Part shown: positions 55,468 through 64,000 of the stretch, piece after piece
Numbering within the stretch: position 1 is the stretch's first letter
How the letters are laid out: the number at the start of each line of letters is the position of its first letter
Source: Cryptomeria japonica
Lineage: Eukaryota; Streptophyta; Pinopsida; Cupressales; Cupressaceae
Assembly: GCF_030272615.1 (NCBI RefSeq)
Contig: NC_081406.1
Location: 186,346,770-186,410,769 of the forward strand
DNA length: 64,000 nucleotides
Reading direction: 5' to 3'
Translations under genes and position numbers: made by a program
Notes under the pieces: generated by a model
The model's database searches: none
What the model was told of the DNA's origin: nothing
What the model saw: only the letters and a program-made list of their open reading frames with translations

Positions 55468-56661
55468 TGTAAAGCGGAAAAATCGAACCCTAGTCATTCT
55501 CCCCTCCCCAGCTCCAAGGAGAGAGAAGGGAGAGTCACTAGGGTTGATGGTTTTCACTTAGGAGAGGCTTTACATTCAAAAGAGGGGTTGAAACCCACAA
55601 GATCCAATCCCACGCAATGCAAGATTGGATTCTAAATGAGTTTCAAGGGTTGTGACATCAAGGATACCCTCTTTTGTAAAGAATGTAGAAAGATTAAACT
55701 AGGAATGCATGTAAAGTAGGAAAGATTCGCTTATAAACAGAGATAGGGATATGGGATGAATATGTGGACCTGGAATTAGCAGTAAAATGTTGAGACGGTG
55801 TTGTTCTGCAAATTTGAGCAAAAGTTGACGGGACGATGGCGCCCGGCGTGCACACGGTCCTCCAAAAAATCCGCGAAACGAAGGGGGATTTGTTCGTCTC
55901 TGCACAAGGAATCCAGATCTTCAATTACAGTCGTGTACCTGCAACCTACACACAGAAAAGAGAGGACGATTGGGGGGTTAGGGATGAGGGGTTTGCCTTT
56001 AGGTCAAACCCTGGTTTTGGAATTAACCAAGAAATGAGAATGCTGTAAATGTAAATGTTTGTAATGTAAACAAGTACTGATACCTTGTTGTAAGAATGTT
56101 TGTATTCTTACATGCGAAGGTGTAATGTATGTAGTATGTTGTATGTTGTATGTGATCTCCTCTTCAATGGTTGAATCCTTGTCTTGAATGCAACACTTAG
56201 CCTTGAATGGAGACTTAGGATGATCAATTGCTTGAAGGAATACTTGAATGCTTGAATGCTTGAATGCTTGAATGTTTGAATATTGCTTTCGCCTCCTCTT
56301 TTCCATCTACCAAAATGGGAGAGGAAATGTAGTTTATATACTTGTCAATTAGGGCTGATAGACTAATTTTCCCGACCTTAGGCCGACCAGGAAACATTAT
56401 TTTCCAATTTGCAAACTTAAAGACCCGAAGCCCCATAAGAGACCGGGCCCAAAATAGGGCCAGGGACCAGGGCGCTGGGCGCCATGGTCCCACCTCCAGG
56501 GACAGCGAGGTGCAAGGAGGATCAGGCCAGGGTGCTGAAAAATGCAGTTTTTGGTGTCGTGAACAAGTTTCGGGGTCTCCATTCAGGTTCCGTGTTGCAT
56601 CGCCATCGTGAAGACCCAAATGCAGTCGAAATTGCAAGTGTCGCAATTTTAGGACGCTACA
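55468..56661 (-). repeat. 3' LTR of the gag-protease element
   Basis: 1194 bp, TGTAAAGCGG to GGACGCTACA on the plus strand. The minus-strand TATATAA box is at 56334-56340. It has one copy of the GGACCAGGGCGCTGGGCGCC unit, where the other LTR has three. It also carries the hairpin motif at 55831-55860 and a run of TTGAATGC repeats at about 56230-56280. Confidence 0.95.
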
Positions 56662-56676
56662 TTTAGCCCCCACTTT
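56662..56676 (-). other. polypurine tract of the gag-protease element
   Basis: AAAGTGGGGGCTAAA on the minus strand, directly next to the 3' LTR. A standard gypsy-type plus-strand priming site. Confidence 0.85.
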
Positions 56677-57457
56677 AGCGGGAGTATAAGCGTACACTCA
56701 TACTTCCGGTAAAGTACAAGGAAACAACATCGAAAAACTTTCACCACGTCAAGGAGGCAAGATACACCAAGCCCCCAGTGGACTAAGGATCTTACGACTT
56801 CGATTGACAAAGTAAAAGGGAAGATCACGAGGGAGAACCATGACTATCAGTAGTAAGGTTCCCTCACTATGAGTCATGCAAGAAAGATATCAAAAATTTT
56901 CAAGGCAAAGCTAAATTTGTCAAGAAATTTTCAAGTATCTTGAAAAGATATGAACGGGATGTATGCCCCCCTACATTAAAGCGATCGCACACGCCTCACC
57001 GGGGGTGATTGCTTTAAGGTAGTGATACATATAAGAAATGAGAAGGGAAAGGAGCACGTTATCACAAGGATTTAGCCCCCAAGTGTGAGATAAGCCCAAG
57101 GATAATAGACACAAAACACAAAGCACAAGGTGACTTCGCTTTCCTCGGGGTCAGTATGCTGTATGATAATTCATGTATATCCTATGTATGTATGCATAAT
57201 TGTTCTTCATTCCCCAATCAAGGAAGGTCACCTAGAAGAAGGGAACACATGTGTCTTTTGAGTCAACATGAGAGAGACCAAAAGAGATCTCAATGCTTTG
57301 CATCGTCCTCAAGTAGACAACACTAAGGACAACAAATAGAAGAATAAGAGTAACACATAGAAGAAGTAGCAAAAAATCAAGAGAGGAGGAGAGAATCTGC
57401 TATGCTAATGAACTAGTCTAGCACGTCATCCACCCCCTGATCTTGCTGATCAATATT
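56677..57457 (-). other. 3' untranslated region of the gag-protease element
   Basis: About 780 bp between the end of the reading frame and the PPT, with no open frame and no RT-like motif. Several AGCCCCCA-type phrases occur, similar to the sequence next to the PPT. Confidence 0.6.
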
Positions 57458-57895
57458 TCAGGAAGGCAGGAAACATGCTAGAGGAGGAACATTCAACACA
57501 GTAGATGGAGCTATCACAAGATCTAAACAAGGGCTACGTTCATGTTCCGAGCCACGTTGTTCTTGTCTAGGAGCTAGGATAAGTGCTTTAGAAAATTCGT
57601 TAGATAAATGGTTATCAACATCAACATATTCATATTCACTATCAGAATGAACAGGAGTAACATTTTCATCATGAATAACATTTTCATCTATATCATCATC
57701 AAGATTTATAAAAATAGGATCTTTAACCCGCACAGGATCAAGACCATCATGCATCTTATGTTTAGGAGATTTCGGCTCAATCATCGGCTGAGGAGAAAAT
57801 GGAATAATACTAGCTGAAGGTGTTTTTGGGGATTGAGAAGCAGCTGCCTGAGCTCTAAGACGACGCTTTCGTCGGCGTTCACGTGTAGAACAATT
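57458..57895 (-). CDS. C-terminal extension of gag-protease after a single TGA
   Basis: In the same frame as the 983-codon reading frame, after TGA at 57896-57898. Reads NCSTRERRRKRRLRAQAAAS, then an acidic tail FINLDDDIDENVIHDENV and EFSKALILAPRQEQ, ending at 57458. The older copy has both the Arg/Lys-rich block and the acidic block, so the extension belongs to the ancestral protein. The stop is explained by a CGA to TGA change or could be read through. Confidence 0.65.
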   Translation of the reverse strand, partial: NCSTRERRRKRRLRAQAAASQSPKTPSASIIPFSPQPMIEPKSPKHKMHDGLDPVRVKDPIFINLDDDIDENVIHDENVTPVHSDSEYEYVDVDNHLSNEFSKALILAPRQEQRGSEHERSPCLDLVIAPSTVLNVPPLACFLPS

Positions 57896-60847
57896 TCATC
57901 TAGTCTTAGTAGGAAGTTGAGAAGATTGAGGATGAGGAATGTTCTCATCCTTATCACTTGGGTGTTTAGGTTGTGGTCTCTTAGGTTGAATAATAGGAGA
58001 AGAGGAAGGTCTCTTCTCTCCATAAGAGGAAGGAGGAGGAACTGCTCCATATAAGGGAGGAATATTTGGTTTAGGAAGGAGACCAAGTCCATCATGACGA
58101 GGAGGGATAGGTCTACTTTTAGGAAGTTTATTAGATATAGACATAGTCACATCCATAGGGATGGGTTGGGAATATTTTTGAGGAAAGACATTAGTTTTAT
58201 CTTTCAAAGGAAGAACTTCCTTCTCAAGAACGATAGGAATGTCAAGTTTGGGTGTTCTAGGTTCACTTAGAGATAGGATCATATCTTTTTTCCACTTTTG
58301 ATAAGATTTGAAAAGATGATCACTTTGCGGTGGAAGAGATTGGAATTGTTTAGGCCAAAAATAATCAATAGGAATGCTAGAAGTTCTTTCAGCTGGTTTA
58401 AAGAGACTATGATTGACAGTAACAACTTCACCATTATGGGGAAATTTCAAACACTTGTGAATAGGAGAAGCAATAGCTTTCATGGAAGATAGCCAAGGAT
58501 AGCCTAGCTTCACACGAAATTGTTCGGACGATGGAATAATAGCAAAGTCCACATCAAGGGATTTGTTATGAACTTCAATAGGTAATGTAATAGAACCAAT
58601 TGCAGGAGAAGAAAATGCATCAAATAGTTTCACAACCACATTTGTTTCTTCATAGATCACTTGATTCAATTGCAAAGTAAAAAGAAATTCTTCCATAATG
58701 ATATTAACCATACAAGAAGGATCAATAAGCACTCCACGACAAGGTGTATTCTTGACTTTTGCAACTATATATAAAGGACCATCAGATGCCCTGATAGTTT
58801 CACTAGAATCAAAGGTGATGGAAGGTTCTTTAGGGATTTTCTGCTGCTCCACAAAGTTAATCACATTAGGAGTCATAGACACAAGATCATCAGGTGAGAC
58901 AGAGGAATCATTAGTATCAATCGCATTAGAGGTATGAGAAGGTAATGGATCAGTAAAAATCTTAAGATTTTGGTTAGGAGGAGCTACAGATGTGTTGCCT
59001 TTATCATTCACACCAGAAATAGAGATAGTATTATTATCAATCAGATCTTGAATTTTACCCTTTAAAGCAAAACATTTTTCAGTATCATGCCCAGGATGAC
59101 GATGAAATTGACAAAAAGATTTGTTATCAAAATAGGGTGAATTAATCTTTGCAGGATCTATTTGCCTTATAGGAGGGAGAGTAAACACATTTTGTTCCAA
59201 TAACTTATTCATAATACTATGCAATGATTCATTCAAAGGAGTGAACTTTCTTTCTTTCTTGAAAAACTTAGAAATAGGAGGCACACCTGATGCTGCATTC
59301 ACATTGTTGTTGATGATGTTTTCATTGAATTTAATGGACTCTCTGTTCGGTTTAAACTTCCCAAATGGTTGTTGACTACTATCACCCTTATCACTCAGAG
59401 CCACAGGATTTGCTTGTTCCATTTGACTCACAGTCAGTTGATAATTGTGAAGAGTTGCGCACAACTGTTGGAAAGAAGTAAACTCAGAAAATATGAGTTT
59501 TTCTCTAATATCTTTTTGTAAATTAGAAATAAAGATTCTTTGAATATCATTGTCAGGCACTGGAAAATAAATTTGAGCATACAAATGCTTATATCTACCA
59601 ATGAAATCAGTCAATTTTTCTTTAACACCTTGTTTACAATGCATTAAATCAATCAAAGTAACTTTAGGACTTATATTGTTTTGAAATTGTTGAATAAAAG
59701 CATTTGCAAGTTGTTCGAAAGAAGTAATAGAATAAGAAGGCAACGAGCAATACCATTGTAGGGCTTTATCTCTTAATGTTCTAGTAAACAGTTTTGCAAG
59801 CAACTTTTGGTCATAAGCAAAATCAGTACATATTGTTTGAAAGGTCTTAACATGTGTTAGAGGGTCACCCTTACCATTATAAAGCTCCAAATGCGGAATT
59901 TCAACATGTTTAGGGGGAATAGCTCGAACAATGTCAAGAGAAAGTGGGCTCGCAACATCAAATGTAGGCACACTAAACTTAGATTGATTCATAGAGGCAA
60001 TTTGTTGCTGTAAAGAAGAGACAGTTTGTGCAAGATTGTTAATGGTCGCTTCAGTCGAAGAGTTCATATTAGACGTGTTAGATTGTGATGGAGGTGTTAT
60101 GTTATTGAAAGAAGGTAGAGAGTAAGGTGGTGGGACACTATGATAGTTAGTCATAGGAGATGATTGAAAAGGAGGAACACTACAAGGAGGAATGGAAGGG
60201 TTAAATGAATTGCCCCCTTGCGTCATGTTCATTTGTGGAGATATAATAGGGACACTCATTGAAGGAATGAATGAAGAAGTCGGATTGAATGAAGGAAGAG
60301 GGTTGATTGAAGAAGAAGGATTGTCCCCATGACTAGTGATCATAGGAGGAATGTCTTGTATTGAAGTAGTCATTATGTTTGATGTAAAAGTAGGTATACT
60401 AGCAATAGAAGTCGTCAAAGGAATAGAATGATTAACTTGAGTAGGAGGTTGCGTATAACCTAAGGTTTCAGCACAACTCTTCATAGGCATCACATTCGAA
60501 TCCACAATGTGTGCAATACCACGCAAAATATCAATTCCATTCTTATCACTTTGAACCATACGTTTTAGACCCTCAATTAATGAAAGAGCTTCACTATCGG
60601 GGTATTCTTGAGACATCCATTGTCGAAAATCATCAAATTGGTTATCCAATTTTGAAAGTTGTTCTACAGAAACCTCATGGAGAGCTTCTTCATCATTAAG
60701 AGGATTAGAGGAATTACCCATGTCCTCGTTAAAAAGTCCATTCAAATTAGGTTCCATCTCCTCGGTAATTAAACCTTGGAAGGACTTAATTCTAAGGCTT
60801 CGTCTAACGGGAATAGTGTAAGTAGGGCTTATTGTTGTAAAACTCAT
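57896..60847 (-). CDS. Gag-protease polyprotein, 983 codons
   Basis: One open frame from ATG at 60847. The first 290 residues are Ser/Pro/Asn-rich and of low complexity. The retrotransposon gag domain is at about 310-480, with HVEIPHLELYNGKGDPLTHV, DKALQWYCSLPSYSI, FEQLANAFIQQF and FISNLQKDIREKL. At about 577-590 is CQFHRHPGHDTEKC, a C-x2-H-x4-H-x4-C variant of the zinc knuckle with His at the second position. At about 707 is GVLIDPSCMVNIIMEEF, the retropepsin-like site with DPS in place of DTG; the flap-like and C-terminal parts follow (SITLPIEVHNKSLDVDFAII, FRVKLGYPWLSSMKAI). The last 200 residues are Pro-rich. Gag would form particles and the protease would process them. It is uninterrupted, unlike every other long frame in the elements here, and could still be expressed. 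Confidence 0.9.
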   Translation of the reverse strand: MSFTTISPTYTIPVRRSLRIKSFQGLITEEMEPNLNGLFNEDMGNSSNPLNDEEALHEVSVEQLSKLDNQFDDFRQWMSQEYPDSEALSLIEGLKRMVQSDKNGIDILRGIAHIVDSNVMPMKSCAETLGYTQPPTQVNHSIPLTTSIASIPTFTSNIMTTSIQDIPPMITSHGDNPSSSINPLPSFNPTSSFIPSMSVPIISPQMNMTQGGNSFNPSIPPCSVPPFQSSPMTNYHSVPPPYSLPSFNNITPPSQSNTSNMNSSTEATINNLAQTVSSLQQQIASMNQSKFSVPTFDVASPLSLDIVRAIPPKHVEIPHLELYNGKGDPLTHVKTFQTICTDFAYDQKLLAKLFTRTLRDKALQWYCSLPSYSITSFEQLANAFIQQFQNNISPKVTLIDLMHCKQGVKEKLTDFIGRYKHLYAQIYFPVPDNDIQRIFISNLQKDIREKLIFSEFTSFQQLCATLHNYQLTVSQMEQANPVALSDKGDSSQQPFGKFKPNRESIKFNENIINNNVNAASGVPPISKFFKKERKFTPLNESLHSIMNKLLEQNVFTLPPIRQIDPAKINSPYFDNKSFCQFHRHPGHDTEKCFALKGKIQDLIDNNTISISGVNDKGNTSVAPPNQNLKIFTDPLPSHTSNAIDTNDSSVSPDDLVSMTPNVINFVEQQKIPKEPSITFDSSETIRASDGPLYIVAKVKNTPCRGVLIDPSCMVNIIMEEFLFTLQLNQVIYEETNVVVKLFDAFSSPAIGSITLPIEVHNKSLDVDFAIIPSSEQFRVKLGYPWLSSMKAIASPIHKCLKFPHNGEVVTVNHSLFKPAERTSSIPIDYFWPKQFQSLPPQSDHLFKSYQKWKKDMILSLSEPRTPKLDIPIVLEKEVLPLKDKTNVFPQKYSQPIPMDVTMSISNKLPKSRPIPPRHDGLGLLPKPNIPPLYGAVPPPSSYGEKRPSSSPIIQPKRPQPKHPSDKDENIPHPQSSQLPTKTR

Positions 60848-62020
60848 GCACTAAAGAGAGAGAGAAGAATTAGCAAATTTCAATAAAATCAACCAATCTC
60901 CTAGATTTAAGCTATTAAATGCAATCAGGACAATCTCCCGAAATTTCAGAAAAAATGTAAGGGACCGTGGCGAATGGAGTGCACACGGTCCTCGCAACTT
61001 TTTTCGAAATTTTTCAGGGATGAAAGTTATGATGATTTTAAAGCTAATCTGAAAAAATTGAGTGATTTTACGATCTGTAGATAGGCCAAATTAAAGTTGC
61101 AATCTCAAAATTGAACCCTACCAAGATTGTTGAAAAATGCAAAATTTGAATTTTGAAAAAGAGAGGGAAACTGAAATTTTGAATTTTATGATTTTAGAGG
61201 GAATACTGAAAGCAATGCAAGCTTTGAAATTTTAAAAGTTGACTCAATTTCATGCAAAATTCAAATTTTGAAAGTGGAAATCAAGGTTGCCGCAATTAAA
61301 CACTTAATTTCAAAAGTCACAAACTGCAAAAATTTGAATAAAGCACTGAAATTTCGAATGAACGCCAACACACTTTTCAGATTTAGGACTGTAAGAAACA
61401 CAATTTTGATAGGAATTTCAATTTCAACAATTTTTGAATGATTAGAAGCCTCAATCCAAGCAATCACTAGACCAACTTTGACTTTAATTTTGAAGGTGTT
61501 AAAATTGATAAAATCAGCCAAAATTCTGGATTTTAGCAGAAAAATACAGTAAGATCTAGCTCCCGAAATTTCAGAAAAAATGTCGAGGACGATGGCGCTC
61601 GGGGTGCACACGGTCCTCGCAACTTTTTTCCAAATTTTCAGGGATGAAAGATATTGTGATTTTATTGCGGAATCCAAAGTTACAGCCGATTTGGAGGTGT
61701 TTTGATTAGTGAAATTATCAGTCAAAGGTTGAATCAAGAAGGTCTTAAAAATTAGGGTTTTGACATTTAACCACTTAATTTTCAGAATTAAAGCACAAAT
61801 ATGAATTGACAATTTGCAATAGAAGGGTAGATCTGAAACAAGCATTAACAATTAAACATTTCACAAGTTTAATTACTAAAAAGAAAATTTTAGGGTTTTT
61901 ATGCAATTAGCCTCTAAAATTTGCAAAAGATCAAACATGGAAATGTAATTAAGGAAGCAAATTTTTCAGATCTAACCATGAATAATCAGAATGAGGATGT
62001 TCATGCCGGGTTCACCAAAA
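60848..62020 (-). other. 5' leader of the gag-protease element
   Basis: About 1.17 kb between the PBS and the start codon. It holds two direct repeats of about 110 bp (60935-61042 and 61560-61667), each starting CCCGAAATTTCAGAAAAAAT and including the hairpin motif GGAC..CACACGGTCC. Such a place is where packaging or dimerisation signals lie. The 196-codon frame at 61261-61851 is not believed. Confidence 0.7.
62006..62017 (-). other. primer-binding site of the gag-protease element
   Basis: TGGTGAACCCGG on the minus strand, 3 nt inside the 5' LTR. TGG at the start fits pairing with the CCA end of a tRNA. I do not assign the tRNA. Confidence 0.7.
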
Positions 62021-63268
62021 TGTAAAGCGGAAAAATCGAACCCTAGTCGTTCTCCCCTCCCCAGCTCCAAGGAGAGAGAAGGGAGAATCACTAGGGTTGA
62101 TGGTTTTCACTTAGGAGAGGGTTTACATTCAAAAGAGGGGTTGAAACCCACAAGATCCAATCCCACGCAATGCAAGATTGGATTCTAAATGAGTTTCAAG
62201 GGTTGTGACATCAAGGATACCCTCTTTTGTAAAGAATGTAGAAAGATTGAACTAGGAATGCATGTAAAGTAGGAAAGATTCGCTTATAAACAGAGATAGG
62301 GATATGGGATGAAGCTGCAGACCTGGAATTAGCAGTAAAATGTCGAGATGGTGTTGTTTTGCAAATTTGAGTGAAAGTTGACGGGACAATGGCGCCCGGT
62401 GTGCACACGGTCCTTCGAAAAATCCGCGAAACGAAGGGGGATCTGTTCGTCTCTGCACAAGGATTCCAGATCTTCAATTACAGCTGCGTACCTGCAACCT
62501 ACACACAGAAAAGAGAGGACGATTGGGGGGTTAGGGATGAGGGTTTTGCCTTTAGGTCAAACCCCGGTTTTGGAATTAACCAAGAAATGAGAATGCTGTA
62601 AATGTAAATGTTTGTAATGTAAACAAGTACTGATACCTTGTTGTAAGAATGTTTGTATTCTTACATGCGAAGGTGTAATGTATGTAGTATGTTGTATGTT
62701 GTATGTGATCTCCTCTTCAATGGTTGAATCCTTGTCTTGAATGCAACACTTAGCCTTGAATGGAGACTTAGGATGATCAATTGCTTGAAGGAATGCTTGA
62801 ATGCTTGAATGCTTGAATGTTTGAATATTGCTTTCGCCTCCTCTTTTCCATCTACCAAAATGGGAGAGGAAATGTAGTTTATATACTTGTCAATTAGGGC
62901 TGATAGACTAATTTTCCCGACCTTAGGTCGACCAGGAAACATTATTTTCCAATTTGCAAACTTAAAGACCCGAAGCCCCATAAGAGACTGGGCCCAAAAT
63001 AGGGCCAAGGACCAGGGCGCTGGGCGCCATGGTCCTGGGGGACCAGGGCGCTGGGCGCCCTAGTCCTGAAGGACCAGGGCGTTGGGCGCCATGGTCCCAC
63101 CTCCAGGGACAGCGAGGTGTAAGGAGGATCAGGCCAGGGTGCTGAAAAATGCAGTTTTTGGTGTCGTGAACAAGTTTCGGGGTCTCCATTCAGGTTCCGT
63201 GTTGCATCGCCATCGTGAAGACCCAAATGCAGTCGAAATTGCAAGTGTCGCAATTTTAGGACGCTACA
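62021..63268 (-). repeat. 5' LTR of the gag-protease element
   Basis: 1248 bp with the same ends as the LTR at 55468. The minus-strand TATATAA box is at 62879-62885. It is longer than the 3' LTR mainly because of three copies (63007-63099) of the roughly 31-bp GGACCAGGGCGCTGGGCGCC unit. It carries the hairpin motif at 62384-62413. Confidence 0.95.
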
Positions 63269-63273
63269 AAAGC

Positions 63274-64000
63274 TTACAACATTATTGTTTTCTTTACCAC
63301 ACATATCACTAGCAGTTATAAAGCTTGGGTTCTTAGGCTCAGAGATATTAGTAGAGTGACAAGCCAAAGGATTGGTAATTATTTACAAGTTTTGATTAGG
63401 AGGTGCCATAAATTTATTTCATTTATCATTCACACCATCCACTACTATAGTATTAGAATCAATAAGATGTTAAATTTATATGTTAATCTGTAGTGCTTCT
63501 CAGTATCATGGCTAGCTTGACGATGGTATTGACAATAAGCTTTAGGATTAAAATAAGGTGGTAAAGGCTTGGAAGTATCTATGGGACAGATAGGAGGAAG
63601 CTTTATCACATTATAATTAATCAATTTAAGCATGGTGTTATGCAATAACTTAGAAACGAGAGTGGTATTGCTATGTCTAAATTTTGATGATAAGGGAGCT
63701 ATAATGGGTATTACAGTTGCCACTTGAGAATCAATATGATTGGAATAATTATTAGGATTGATTTTGATGAAGTTATTACTTTACTTTTCAAAATTTTGGA
63801 AATCTAGATGAGCATCTTCATTCTTATCAACCAAAGACAAGAAGGTTCAAATTGACTCACTTGAAGCTGATAATTATGAAGCACTATGCATAATTGTGTG
63901 AAAGATGCATAATAAAAAAATAGAATCCTATCTCTAATGTCTTTATGCAAATTATTAGTGAAAATTATTTGGACATCACAATCAGGCATATGATAAGCAA
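63274..64000 (-). pseudogene. older gag-protease element, 5' part (runs off the window)
   Basis: Matches the 983-codon frame: MPDCDVQIIFTNNLHKDIRD against VPDNDIQRIFISNLQKDIRE; LCIVLHNYQLQVSQFE against LCATLHNYQLTVSQME; PPICPIDTSKPLPPYFNPKA against PPIRQIDPAKINSPYFDNKS; and CQYHRQASHDTEKH, where the last knuckle Cys has become His. Several frames are needed to follow it, so it is decayed. It continues at 55467 once the younger element is removed. Confidence 0.85.

Larger units (their letters stand above)
55468..63268 (-). mobile_element. non-autonomous LTR element carrying gag-protease only
   Basis: A 7801-bp element with LTRs 55468-56661 and 62021-63268 and the exact 5-bp target duplication AAAGC (55463-55467 and 63269-63273). 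Internally it holds a PBS, a 1.2-kb leader, one long gag-protease frame, a 3' region of about 800 bp and a PPT. There is no RT, RNase H or integrase, and no room for them. It must be mobilised in trans if it moves at all. The LTRs are closely similar by eye, so the insertion is fairly recent. It sits inside an older copy of its own gag-protease gene. Confidence 0.93.

Noticed and set aside
61261-61851. 196-codon minus-strand frame in the element leader
   Set aside because: Lies in the untranslated leader across the hairpin repeats and is hydrophobic without a family; probably chance.

Overview
The window looks like plant nuclear DNA from a large, repeat-rich genome. It is mostly AT-rich non-coding sequence, has one gene with GT-AG introns (one of them 7.2 kb), and the rest is dominated by LTR retrotransposons in various states of decay, microsatellites and small inverted-repeat elements. 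A conifer or other gymnosperm would fit (inference from intron size and element types, not proven here). There is no sign of bacterial organisation, rRNA, tRNA or CRISPR.

Region 1 (1-15.6 kb): seven coding exons on the minus strand, between 13177 and 3961, splice in frame into about 360 codons of a TruA-family tRNA pseudouridine synthase. The catalytic GRTDKGVSA motif is present. The 5' exon with the start codon was not found. The large intron (5386-12628) holds LTR fragments and a GC-rich island with GGGGACGTCCCC-like palindromes. Region 2 (15.6-25.3 kb): a complete Ty3/gypsy element on the minus strand, with 259-bp LTRs, a GGATT target-site duplication, gag, protease, reverse transcriptase, RNase H and integrase. 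An extra long reading frame with a coiled-coil-like tail lies downstream of integrase. Pol carries many stops and frameshifts.

Region 3 (29-42.5 kb): two related LTR elements lie head to head (minus strand 33.8-29.9 kb, plus strand 35.3-42.5 kb). Each has an array of 11-12 copies of an imperfect palindrome, repeating about every 167-177 bp. The array is followed by a TATA-like box, a leader, an intron of about 230 bp, and an ATG exactly 7 nt after the splice acceptor. In the plus-strand copy this ATG opens a long, broken reading frame of unknown function that runs to the 3' LTR. This is the most unusual organisation in the window. A copia-like LTR sits between the two elements.

Region 4 (42.5-54.2 kb): mostly featureless, with a probable 494-bp MITE, microsatellites, a second GGGGACG-rich island and an unidentified coding-like fragment at 48.5-49.0 kb. 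Region 5 (54.2-64 kb): a 7.8-kb LTR element (TSD AAAGC) carrying an open 983-codon gag-protease reading frame and no reverse transcriptase or integrase. It is inserted into an older, decayed copy of the same gag-protease gene. It is therefore probably non-autonomous. Its leader and LTRs share a recurrent hairpin motif, also seen in an LTR fragment inside the pseudouridine synthase intron.
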